In this document: positions 9,390 to 19,400 of the stretch, piece by piece
Numbering within the stretch: position 1 is the stretch's first letter
Layout of the letters: each line of letters begins with the position of its first letter
Assembly: GCF_036711975.1 (NCBI RefSeq)
Contig: NC_091968.1
Coordinates: 8,246,001-8,310,000, forward strand
DNA: 64,000 bases
Reading direction: 5' to 3'
Origin: Onthophagus taurus
Taxonomy: Eukaryota > Arthropoda > Insecta > Coleoptera > Scarabaeidae
Notes under the pieces: generated by a model
The model's input: the letters and a program-made list of their open reading frames with translations, nothing else
Database searches by the model: none
Told to the model about the DNA's origin: nothing
Position numbers and translations under genes: made by a program

Positions 9390-10412
9390 TTAAGAATCAT
9401 CAAAAGTCATTCGTCCTACACCATGGTTTTTAACATATCGCCTATATTGTTTATATTTGGTATTTTCAGCTAATTGTTTCTTCATATTTTCTTCTTCTTC
9501 ATGTTTCCAAATTGAAAAGTTGCTTTTTATCCATAATTCTCTTCTTAAAAACTCCTCCTTCTTCTCATCTTCAAGTTGATCAAACTGGTGTTGCCCCATT
9601 TTCATTAATTTCCTTATTAAAAACAATTTCTCCTCAGTTTCGTAAGGTTTTCTTAAAATATCATGATTCCAAATCCATGAAACGTACCAAATAATATATT
9701 TTACTAAAGTATACGGACACAAAATCAATTGAATCCAAAGAATATCATAAAGTGTTGGTTTCGCATAAGCTCCTTTAATATCCATTTTGTTTTCGATAAT
9801 TTGTTGGATTATTTTATCTTGAGCTTCCTTTAATTCGCTTTTTGATCGCCTTTTTTTGTCATTAGCTAATAAATTTAATAAACCCTCTTCTTTTGCGATG
9901 TCCATTGCTCTATTTCGATACTTTGGCACGGAAACAAAATATTTTATGGCTGTATTATATCGTTGCCACGAACTGTAGTATTGAACCACTGAAATAATTG
10001 TTATGGTCACAATTAAAACGATTCGTACATCGACTTTTGGGGCAACCCTTCTTCTGTAATATCGATAATAATGCGCGTAAAATTCGTCGGGATTATCCAA
10101 CATGTAATCGTAATCCGAACGAGAATCATCGTCTTTTAAAATTTCATAAGCATTGGCAATTTCTTTAAATTTCTCTTCCGCTATTTGTTTCGCTTCTTTG
10201 TCTCGATGTAAATCGGGATGGAATTGCCGCGCTAGTTTCCGGTAATTTTTGGCGATATCATTCTTCGTTGAATCTCTTGAAACACCGAGTAATGTGTAAC
10301 AATTTTCTTTACCACAATATAGACCTTCCAGAAGTTGTCCGTGAACCAGCGATGAGGTTAAATAGGTTAAAACAATTAATAAGATTAAACACTCATTTTT
10401 TTGATGCCGCAT
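9390..10412 (-). CDS. DNAJC25: DnaJ homologue subfamily C member 25 (DNAJC25-like)
   Basis: Single-exon, 340-residue J-domain membrane protein. I start at the ATG at 10412 (MRHQKNEC) because a signal peptide follows directly (LILLIVLTYLTSSLVHG); the open frame continues upstream without an ATG. Then comes LLEGLYCGKENCYTLLGVSR, a family hallmark, with the J domain at about residues 38-100 and HPD at 65-67, the Hsp70-stimulating tripeptide. Two membrane segments follow, VRIVLIVTITIISVVQYY and ILWIQLILCPYTLVKYIIWY, flanking a basic coiled stretch, and then a charged C-terminal tail. The family is a poorly characterised ER/Golgi-membrane J protein that would recruit Hsp70 at the membrane. No break or odd codon use is seen. 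Confidence 0.93.
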   Translation of the reverse strand: MRHQKNECLILLIVLTYLTSSLVHGQLLEGLYCGKENCYTLLGVSRDSTKNDIAKNYRKLARQFHPDLHRDKEAKQIAEEKFKEIANAYEILKDDDSRSDYDYMLDNPDEFYAHYYRYYRRRVAPKVDVRIVLIVTITIISVVQYYSSWQRYNTAIKYFVSVPKYRNRAMDIAKEEGLLNLLANDKKRRSKSELKEAQDKIIQQIIENKMDIKGAYAKPTLYDILWIQLILCPYTLVKYIIWYVSWIWNHDILRKPYETEEKLFLIRKLMKMGQHQFDQLEDEKKEEFLRRELWIKSNFSIWKHEEEENMKKQLAENTKYKQYRRYVKNHGVGRMTFDDS

Positions 10413-11421
10413 GTTTAGTTTTTTATTGGGTTTAACATCAGCCACGTTTAAAAGCCACGTTTGAACAAAACATCGACATTCCGGCAGAGATTTTAGGTTA
10501 GATCATTTTGACATTGACATTTTAAACGTAAACGATAAATTTTCTTTTAGATAGCCGGTAAAAAAGGAACCCATAATTAATTCAACGTTGAGTTTAAAGA
10601 TGGCAGTATGCTTACGTCAAATCATATTTTTTCGTTTTCAAAATTTCTGTTTTGTTTATTTATATTTATTTATTTATGTTTTTCAAAGTCGGTTTCTGTT
10701 CAATATCGTCGAGCACATTGTTTTTACAAAATGGATTACTAAGAAAGCAGAAAAGCGAGGAGGTGAAAACGCTGCAAAGTTACTAACGCCATCTAACGAG
10801 CTTGATCGGAATTCCGGTTAAAATTTGAATTGTTACAAGTGGGGATTACTTCGAAATCTTTTTCTTTTTCGTTTACATATGGTCGTTTATATGATAGAAA
10901 ATACAAAATAGAGTATGTTAGACGAGAATGAACGTATTCCTGCAAATGTTCGAGAAATTCCGAGAATGACAAGAACGCTATTTCTAAGCGCACGAGATAG
11001 CCCGGTTATTAGGATAACATGAAATGGACTAGGTGTATAGCTTATCGATTTCATTCCACCATCTTTTAACAAATAGGCGCACTACAATGTTATCGAAAAT
11101 ATTCAAAAAAAACAATTAATTTCTTACCTTAATCTTGACGTAGTTTAAGACACCTTAAGGTGAAAACTTGGCTCCACACGTAAAAGAAGCATCCAAATTC
11201 CTCCGAAACACAGCCTCGCAGCACTACAATAACTTTTTCTTTTAATTTTTAATTAACCACAAAAATCATTGTACTTAAATGTCAAGGTCCGTTGAGTATT
11301 GGTTGTAAGGTTATCCAACGCAAAGAAATTGACGTTGACGGGCTGAGGTAATAACGTGACGTCATTGGCGGAAAACTATAATATAATATACAGGTGTCCA
11401 CTATGCATGGAATGTAGTATG
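10413..11421. other. intergenic, upstream of DNAJC25-like gene
   Basis: Contains the presumed promoter of the minus-strand gene. No confident coding sequence; short open frames here lack similarity or codon bias. On the minus strand AAG|GTAAGAA at about 11122-11132 is a strong splice-donor consensus and could end a non-coding exon, but I cannot connect it to a gene. Confidence 0.3.
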
Positions 11422-12530
11422 CAGGATGTTTCGGTGACTCGGGGAACAAATTTAACCACATATACTAGAGTGAAAATGATGACGATTCATGTAAAAAAAA
11501 ATTAGTAAAAGTCTTCAAATTTCAAAGATACAGGCCATCAAAGTTAGGAAATTATAGCACATTTTTCCAAATATCTTAAACACTATTTACAGTAATGCGC
11601 TGATATTTGCTACAGTACAAATCAATGTGATGTAAAATCGTTAGGCAATTTATGAGTTGGATGGGTCCGCGGATACAATATTATACAGACTGTTCCTAAA
11701 GTTTATTTGCTCAGAACATTTTTATTCTATCATAACCCTACATTTATTTTTGCTGTTTCTAATAGTAAATTTAGTTCAGAAACTTTTATTACTCTTAGTT
11801 AATATTAAAATATTAGAAAAAGAAATCTAAGTTTTTGAACATTGCCTTTAGTATTTTTTATTACTTGTCTTGTTATTTTATGTACTTTTTTTATTATTCC
11901 TGTTAGTGTTGTCGTTTTTTTGTTTATTTTTTGTGTATTTTTAATTTATTGTTTTTGGATTCTTTTATTAAATTAAAAATGTGATTTAGCTAAATCTACA
12001 CTTGGACATGTTGCATACATAATAGTTATGACAGCTCAGTTCGATTTTCATTTGTTATTGCCAATTCAGATTATTTGTTTATTTTTTTTTTAGTGTTATT
12101 GAATTTGGAGCCTAACATTTTTGTATTTAATACGAAAACGGTGGTTTTTATCAATATTTTCTAAGAGTGATAAAAGTTTCTAAACTAGATTTACTATTAG
12201 AAACTGCAGAAATAAATGTAAGGTTATAATAGAATAAAAAAGTTCTGAGCAAACAAACTTTAGGAACAGCCTGTATAGCTTTGTTCCCGCGTACCGATCC
12301 AACTCAAAAATTGCCTAATGATTTTACGTGATATTAGTTTACACTGTACCAAATTTCAATGCTTTACCATAAATAGTGTTTAAGATGTTTAGAATAATGT
12401 GTTAAAATTTCCTAACTTTGATGGCCTGTACCTTTGCAATTTGAAGACTTTTACTAATTTTTTTAACATGAACCGTTTTCACTCTAGTACATGTGGTTAC
12501 ATTTGCTCACCGAGTCACCGAAACAACTTG
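11422..12530. mobile_element. non-autonomous TIR element (family A), copy 1
   Basis: Inverted arms start CAGGATGTTTCGGTGACTCGG on the left and end CCGAGTCACCGAAACAACTTG on the right. They stay similar for ~270 bp, with shared internal words such as GGCCATCAAAGTTAGGAAA. It is followed by TA. No transposase frame is present. A second, larger copy of the same family spans 36147-40590. A smaller TIR element is inserted in the middle. Confidence 0.8.
11686..12273. mobile_element. MITE nested in family A copy 1
   Basis: 588 bp with inverted ends CAGACTGTTCCTAAAGTTT and AAACTTTAGGAACAGCCTG, flanked by TA on both sides. Arms continue (GCTCAGAAC / GTTCTGAGC, TAACCCTACATTTATTT / AAATAAATGTAAGGTTA). 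Non-coding; mariner-type by its TA target. Confidence 0.82.
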
Positions 12531-12546
12531 TATATCTTGGTAAGTA
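12531..12546. repeat. target site duplication of truncated LINE (left)
   Basis: TATATCTTGGTAAGTA is repeated exactly at 13614-13629 on the other side of the LINE fragment. Confidence 0.85.
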
Positions 12547-13613
12547 ATAATAATTAATAAGCATTTATTGTTTTTGATAATTACAATTTTCCCCTTAATA
12601 CATCCTAATATAATATATGTCATTAGTATATTATTTTCACCCTCCACCCTCTTCCTCCATTTCCATACCCTCGGCTCCTCGGCCCAATCCTCCCCTCATC
12701 CATCCCTTTGTCTCCTCACCCCCACAACCATTCTCATTCATCGTTTCCCCTCTCCTCCCTCTCCTAAGATCTGCCCTCGGTCCAACTCCTCCTCCCTCAA
12801 CTCACTGCACCCATTCAACATATGTTCCAACGTTTCCCATTCCTCCCTGCATAGCCTACACCACCTCTCCTCATCGGCCATCCAGTATCTGTTCGCTCTC
12901 TCCTCGTTTCCACAACGGAACCTAGCCACCAACTTCTTCCCTTCCTCATCTCCTTCCAATAACAAGTATCTAGGCAGCCCCTCCGTAATTATGTCCCTGT
13001 ATCTTTCGTTATACCTCCCCTCTTTTATTTGTGTCCTTCTTTCCTGTCTCTGCACATCTCGGTCCCTATCTCTCAACTCCCTCCACATCTCCCTACCCAC
13101 CCTTCGTCTACTATTTATCTCAGTTACCGAGTAGCCCGCTCGTCTATAATAGTTGTCTCTGTCTCCTTTCCCATATTTGATCTTTCCCTCTCTAATTTCC
13201 CTCCAACACTCCCCCAAGATCCCGCAGTTTGGCCTCCCTTCTATTCTTTCTTCATATTTCACTGCTCTCCTGCCCCCCTCCACTCTGACTTTATCCACCT
13301 TTACCTCTTCCCTCACTATATACCCCGGTGTTTCTCTCGCCACCCCAAGCACCCATCTCCAGTATCTAGCTTGCACGTCCTCCAGCATTGCCTGCTCTCT
13401 CCATCCCCATACCTCTGCTCCATACATCATCACACTGCTAACCAGACCTTCAAACATAATCTTCCTCGCTGCCACATTCCTTCCAAAGACTCTCTTCCCC
13501 CAACCCCATACTTGTCCCATCACCTTATTCGCCTTTTTTGCCATAGCTATCACATGCGACCCCTCCCTGTTGTCCTCCCTGAACACATACCCCAATATAT
13601 ATCATATACCCCA
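12547..13613 (-). mobile_element. 5'-truncated non-LTR retrotransposon
   Basis: A 1.07-kb, conspicuously GC- and purine/pyrimidine-biased insert lies between two exact 16-bp target duplications. On the minus strand it ends in TAA-rich sequence (ATTAATTATTATT), like the TAA tails of I-clade LINEs, and it is truncated at its 5' side, the normal product of target-primed reverse transcription. It lies directly against the right end of family A copy 1. The base composition differs sharply from both flanks. Confidence 0.88.
12738..13595 (-). pseudogene. LINE ORF2 C-terminal part
   Basis: 285 open codons. The start, KANKVMGQVWGWGKR followed by SVMMYGAEVWGWREQ, is the thumb/connection region that follows the RT in many insect LINEs (YGAExWGW). 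The end carries RYWMADEERWCRLCREEWET with LEHMLNGC, a C-x2-C...H-x4-C nucleic-acid-binding finger. Strongly charged, Arg/Glu-rich middle. The catalytic RT and endonuclease are absent, so this copy cannot move on its own. Confidence 0.85.
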
Positions 13614-13629
13614 TATATCTTGGTAAGTA
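13614..13629. repeat. target site duplication of truncated LINE (right)
   Basis: Exact copy of 12531-12546. Confidence 0.85.
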
Positions 13630-13919
13630 TTAACTTTATAAAAAAACAATTTATACAAAAGTTGTTTAATATTTGATTAGCCATAATAAGACAGCATTCA
13701 ATTATTATTTTTATTTCAGAAAAAAAATGAGCAACGAATAACACTTGAAGTTTTTTAAATGGCAATGTATCCTTTCGTTAGGCTTATTTGATAGAGATTT
13801 GTTTTCTCTTTACGATGACGTAAAATTTTAGTACTCTTATATCAGAAAATATTTGAAAAAAATTTAAAAATTGTTTATTAAGAAAATTTAACTAATAACA
13901 TAAATCTAGATATCCGAGA
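13630..13919. other. unannotated AT-rich stretch
   Basis: No coding, repeat or structural signal recognised. Confidence 0.3.
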
Positions 13920-14008
13920 TCGTCAACTACCTCGAAGTACTTCGAATTTCGAACACTAGATATAGAACTAGAAACATTCGGGTTTAGCCGTCTTTAGAGA
14001 CGTGCGGC
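13920..14008. repeat. partial unit of palindromic TAGCC satellite
   Basis: Contains ACTAGAAACATTCGGGTTTAGCCGTCT and AGAGACGTGCGGC, half of the palindromic unit that is tandem at 23180-24310. The second half is replaced by the start of the 326-bp repeat. Confidence 0.6.
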
Positions 14009-14334
14009 AAATTTAAATTAATAATTATTATTTATTTATTTACTTATTATTGTATTTATTTTCGTTTGTTATCGTCAACACTAAACATACAAATTAACAT
14101 TGAAGTTATTTATGAGTGTATTTATTTCAAAATATAATAAAGAAGGGTTTAAGAACACAAAATTTACAATAATGACACGAAACTGTCGAATTATCAATTA
14201 GCTAACCTTCAAATTCAAAATCAAAATTCAAAATTGCCTGTGTGTGAATCTTCCTCGCATTCAACCAATCACGTGCAAGGTCAATCTGGTGACAAATTTA
14301 AAATACTCCTCCTGGTTTAAAAACAGAGTATAGT
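14009..14334 (+). repeat. 326-bp direct repeat, copy 1
   Basis: From ATTTAAATTAATAATTATT to TTTAAAAACAGAGTATAG; matches 14501-14826 with few changes. The right end, TACTCCTCCTGGTTTAAAAACAGAGTA, also appears inverted at 14407-14437, so the unit probably has a transposon-type terminus. Confidence 0.75.
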
Positions 14335-14406
14335 GTAAGTTCTAGTTTTAATTGTTACTAAGCGTTAAATTGTTGTCTATTTTTACTGAAATAGAACTAA
14401 CAGAGT

Positions 14407-14437
14407 ATATACTCTGTTTTTAAACCAGGAGGAGTAA
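14407..14437. repeat. inverted terminus TACTCTGTTTTTAAACCAGGAGGAGTA
   Basis: Reverse complement of the ends at 14306-14334 and 14797-14826. Related to the TACTCTATTTTTTAATTCGTAGGAGTA type ends just inside the ZGPAT intron (17473 and 24394), suggesting one dispersed non-autonomous family. Confidence 0.5.
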
Positions 14438-14500
14438 ACGCGAAAGTCAGATTTACACTAGGAAAAATCACCAGAAAATATCACTAGATATTTTGGCAGT

Positions 14501-14826
14501 AAATTTAAATTAATAATTATTATTATTTATTTATTTACTTATTATTGTATTTATTTTCGTTTGTTATCGTCAACACTAAACATACGCCTCCCATCAAACT
14601 AACATTGAAGTTATGAGTGTATTTATTTTAAAGTATAATAAAGAAGGGTTTAAGAACACAAAATTTACAATTATGACACGAAACAGTCGAATGATCAATA
14701 ACCTAACCTTCAAATTTAAATTCAAAATTGCATGTGTGTGAACCTTCCTCGCATTCAACCAATCACGTGCAAGGTCAATCTGGTGACAGATTTAAAATAC
14801 TCCTCCTGGTTTAAAAACAGAGTATA
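14501..14826 (+). repeat. 326-bp direct repeat, copy 2
   Basis: Second copy of 14009-14334, about 490 bp downstream. Includes the word CAACCAATCACGTGCAAGG with an E-box-like CACGTG in both copies. Confidence 0.75.
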
Positions 14827-15369
14827 GTATCAATATTAATGAAGTTATGGTCAACTTCCGGTTAGAAATGTCAACGTCAATTTTGACATACTTGTAATTG
14901 TCGTGAAAAATCCTTTAAAATGTTGGGCTCATCACATTTTGAAAAATTCTTAATTTTTATAAAATGTCTTAAAATTTATCACAAAAACAAAAATACAATA
15001 AAAAAAGATTAAAAATTAAGGTTGGTATTAAAATATTTAAAAATTAAATTGCTATCTTCATTGCTGCTAACTGCGGATTTAACGTTTTTTATTCTAATTT
15101 TTTTGTTTTTTGAGATAAGTGCGTCATCTTTGGACTCATTTTATAGGTTTTTTTAATGAAGATGACAAATATGTCAAAATTGACGTTGACGTTTCAAACC
15201 GGAAGTGATTTTTTATGAAGTTGACAAATATGTTAAAATTGAAAGTTGAAAGTTTATGGTTTTTATGATTTTTTGAGATAAATGCGTCAAGTTTAAAGGT
15301 TATTTTATGAAGATTACGAATATAATAATAAAATTAAAGTTGACATTGACAACTGAAAGTTTTCTTCAC
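14827..15369. other. AT-rich stretch with short repeated words
   Basis: Repeated phrases such as ATGAAGATGACAAATATGTCAAAATTGA and TTTTTTATGAAGTTGACAAATATG at 15158-15330 indicate an old degenerate tandem repeat. No coding signal. Confidence 0.35.
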
Positions 15370-15570
15370 CACTAAACCCGAATGATTCTAGTTCTAGGTC
15401 TTGTGTTAGGTCTAGTGATAGTGCTAGTGTAAAGTTAGAAATAAACACTAGACCTAGAACTAGAAATATTCGGGTTTAGCCTTGCGTCTTGAGACTTTTC
15501 TAAGTTCTTGTCTAAGACGTCCGGCTAAACCTAAAACTTTCTAGTTCTAGGTCTAGTGTTAGTTCTAGTT
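15370..15570. repeat. palindromic TAGCC satellite unit, isolated
   Basis: One diverged unit: CTAGAACTAGAAATATTCGG on the left and TCCGGCTAAACCTAAAACTT on the right pair around a spacer, flanked by the same (C)TAGGTCTAGTGTTAGTTCTAG edges as the tandem array in the ZGPAT intron. Confidence 0.65.
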
Positions 15571-16423
15571 TTAATTGTTATTTACCCTAATTCTTGTACA
15601 TTTTAATTGATCTACAAATTTTTTTTTTGATTTTATCCACTTACCTTGCTTATAAATTCATCCATTTACCCATTTTGAATTAAATACAATAATTTTTATT
15701 AATTTTAAAACAATTCGAATTCTTTACGATTATCTCGCATTCATAACAAATTCGTTAATTGTAGTTATTTTAAATCGATTCTAATTAAGAGAAATAAATT
15801 AAGAATATCTTTTTTTTGATATAATCCACTTACCTTGTTTATAATATCCTAGATAAACCAATTTTGAGTTAAATACAGCCTTTTAAACCAATTAAAAAAG
15901 ACTTTTTCCTTAAAAAAACTTGAATTCAATTTCAATTTTGACAAGCACCTGCAATATTTGGATCTTAATCACCATGGTAACCGAGTCAAGTTGGATAACC
16001 TAACAATAATAAAATTATAACTGTTAATATTTCGCTTGGTATTTTAATATTTTTTTAATTTTATTTTATCTTTTTTTAAATATTTTTGTATATTGCTTCT
16101 TAAGTGAAAAATACACTGTCTTATACACTGTTTACTTAACGGACCTTGCTTAAATGTCATAAACAGCTCCACCTATATCATATTGGGGTAACTAAGTAAA
16201 TTGACCAATTTTTTTTTAAAATTTATATTTAATTATTTTAATCCTTTTTTATTTTTTTAAGATTCGGCGATAAGAATTAAAATGTTTATAATGTGATTTA
16301 TAGATATTTATAAATTCAAAATTAAAATATATTTTTTTTATTAGTATACGTTCATAAATAAAACGTCAAAAAATATTGACAAATAAAACTTAACCTAACA
16401 TATAAATTTTTTTCCAATAAATC
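15571..16423. other. AT-rich 5' flank of ZGPAT homologue
   Basis: Old duplicated words (TTTTTTGATTTTATCCACTTACCTTG near 15630 and again near 15820) but no gene. The promoter of ZGPAT is presumably in the last few hundred bases. Confidence 0.3.
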
Positions 16424-19400
16424 ATGGACCAAAATCAAGAAGTTATCAAAGAATATAAACAACAAGTTAATGCCTTAACAAAAAAGCGACAAAAAATTAA
16501 TTTCCTCTTTTTTTAGTTAATCCAAATAAACGCTGCAATATCAAATTCAACATCACAAGAAGAAATCGATTCTTTAATAAGTTTAAAAACCGATATCCAA
16601 CAATTATTATCATTAACAGACGATTCAAACTCCAATCAAACCGAATTAGAAGATGAATACGCAAATTTTATGGCTGAAATGGCAAAAGAAGGTGCTTATG
16701 GTGGTGAACCAAAAAGTGAGGTTAACTTAGAAGAGATTAATAAATTAAAGAGCGAATTAGAAGGAATGAAATGTAAAGCCCCACATAAACATTCTTGGGG
16801 TGAAATAACGTATCACAATGCAATGATTAGTTCAGTTTTGTATGACGAAGAAATTAAAGTTAAGGTTATGTTTTTAAACCCGACTCATTTAGAAATGTTA
16901 CCGTGTCCATATTTCTTGGAGACTGAATGCAAATTTTCTGAAGAGAAATGTAGATTTTCCCATGGCGAAATAGTTCCATACTCAGAAATTAAAAGTTATT
17001 TAGAACCAAAATTTGAAAATGTTAAAATCGGAACAAAAATCTTAGCTAAGAAAAGTGATAAACTTTGGTATCGAGGTCATGTAAAAAAGATATATGATGG
17101 AAAGTGTTTCGTTGGATTTGATTCAAAAGAAAAAGACTTAGAAGTTGAATTTAAAGATTTATTACCTTTAGATAGCAACAAAAATGATGAATTTAGTGAT
17201 AGTGATGGTACAGAAAGTGAAAGTGATGATTTAGAGGTTAAAAACGATGAAAAAGATGATAAAAGTGAGATTATAAATATGAGTTTAATGTTGAAACCTA
17301 CAGAAGAGGCTTTGGGGAGCTGGGAAAAGTATACAAGAGGAATTGGGGGGAAGTTAATGTCTAAAATGGGTTATATCATAGGATCTGGGTTAGGAAAATA
17401 TTCTAATGGGCGTTTAGAACCTGTTTCAGCAGTTATTTTACCACCCGGAAAATCTTTAGGTTAACTAAATTATACTCTATTTTTTAATTCGTAGGAGTAA
17501 AATGAAAAGTCACTTTTACATAGTGTAATTTTTCAAAACTATTTTTTTGGCGGGAGTTTTAAAACCAGAGATGATTTTAAGTAAACTATAGTTATGAATT
17601 TAATTAATTATTTGTTTAAAGATAATAAAAACCAGGGCGTATCTATTTACTTTGCCCACATAAAATGCAACATGTCAATATAATTTGATAATTATTGCAG
17701 GAATTCATGTTGCAAGTTTATTGAAAAGAAACTTAACTGCAAAATTAACGCACCACTTATACAGGGTGATTCGAAAAACCGCTGACAGACTTCTAGGGCA
17801 GGTAATACATCAAAAATTGAAATGAAAAGTCTTAATATACATAGGGTCGCAAATGCCACCTTAACGAGATATAAGGGTGTCAAAGTGTCTATAAAATTAA
17901 ACATTATCTGCAATAAAAAACCCTTTTTTAAAAATATTTTCAACGCCACTGCTAATTTTGTCAAACTGGCAGTATTTTCCAGTTCTCTCAAATCTATCAA
18001 TTGATCTCTTACAAAAGTTTGATTAAAGCAACAGTTTTTTATTGGATTAACAAATTTTTTACAAGCGTGTCCCCCCTTCACTCCCTTCGTCCTTCCATTT
18101 TTGCGTTCTTTTCAATTCTTTCCGAGCACTCCTCTCATAATGTCGTCCAATTCCGGGTGACATAAAGAATCATTAAATTTTTGTTAATTTAATCTTACCC
18201 TTCTACTATCTTCACTTCCTCCCTTTCTTCTTATTTCCTCTTCCTCCTTCTGTCTCATTATTGTTCTCAGGTAGCTCATTACTGTTTCAGCCTTATTCTT
18301 AGCTGACAAGGAGATCTACATACATGTCTTATTCTTAGCTCTATCATTTTTCTTTCTCTTTCAAATCGTTCGAATTCAAAGATGGTATGCTGCGGAGTAT
18401 CTCTCTCGCAGCATCCAAACCAACACAGGTCTGTCTCTACCTTTTTAATAATATGCAAGTATGTCGCGAAAACTCCGTGCCCCGTGATCACTTGCGTAGT
18501 ATAATAATCAGTCCTTGGCCCCCTCTGCCGCCACTCTTCAACATTTTTAATAAAAGTTTTTGTCCATCCATTATAACTCTCCCATCTCTCTTGCTATTTT
18601 CTTACCATTTCAGTATGGTTCTCTTGTTTCCGGTTCCCCCCCCGTTCCCCAATTTCTTGCTCTTTCCCACACTAGGAGGTCCATTGGAGGGCATCCCGCT
18701 AGCACACCCACTGAGTCCGTCGACACGGATGTTTTTCTCTCTATCGTGCGTATCATCCCTCTATATTTTTGGCAGCGCAGCACTTCCTCCCAAGTCGGTG
18801 CCGCATACAGCACTACAGACTGAATAACAGTCGTCAAAATTCTTCTCTTTCCATGACTCAGAATTCCTTCATCAACGATAAAAAGTTCCGTGCGAGCTGT
18901 TAAAGATATTCCATCCCAAACCAACACTGAAGCGCCTCCGTATAATGTGGTGTCTCGAATGTTACATGTGGAATATCTTTCATTTGGCCTTCTGTACACT
19001 CTTGGACGACGATCAGAACGTACAAGGCAAAACCGTGATTCATCCGTAAATAATACCTGCTCCCAATGATGGATTTGATGTTTCTTCGGTGGTTTACAGA
19101 TAACCTGGGACCAGTAGCTGCTGCTCGAGGTCGTAAATTTTGAGTACGAAGTCTTCTTATGGTATCTTGGCTAACATCAGTGCCATAAACCTCGCTTAGT
19201 TGTATTTGGAGGCTTCGTGCAGTAGTGATCTTCCACAGCATATCTAGCTCGTGGCCTGCCTTGGCTATGTCGTCTAGCACAATCGTTGGTCTTTACAAAT
19301 CTCTGCAGAACCCTACCGACCGTTGTATGAGCCATGAAAAACCTTCTACCAAGTTCGCGATTTGTTAGTCCATCATTGGACAAAGTTACAATTTGAACAC

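Noticed and set aside
10588..10821. 77-codon frame MSLKMAVCLRQIIFF as a small gene
   Set aside because: No similarity, low-complexity hydrophobic composition, no supporting splice sites or neighbours.
12568..13676. Long plus-strand open frames rich in Ser, Pro and Leu
   Set aside because: They are antisense shadows of the purine-rich LINE ORF2 fragment on the minus strand, which has recognisable motifs and a target duplication.
18387..18827. Plus-strand frames LRSISLAASKPTQ and related
   Set aside because: Antisense of the LINE fragment inside the Tc1-like element.
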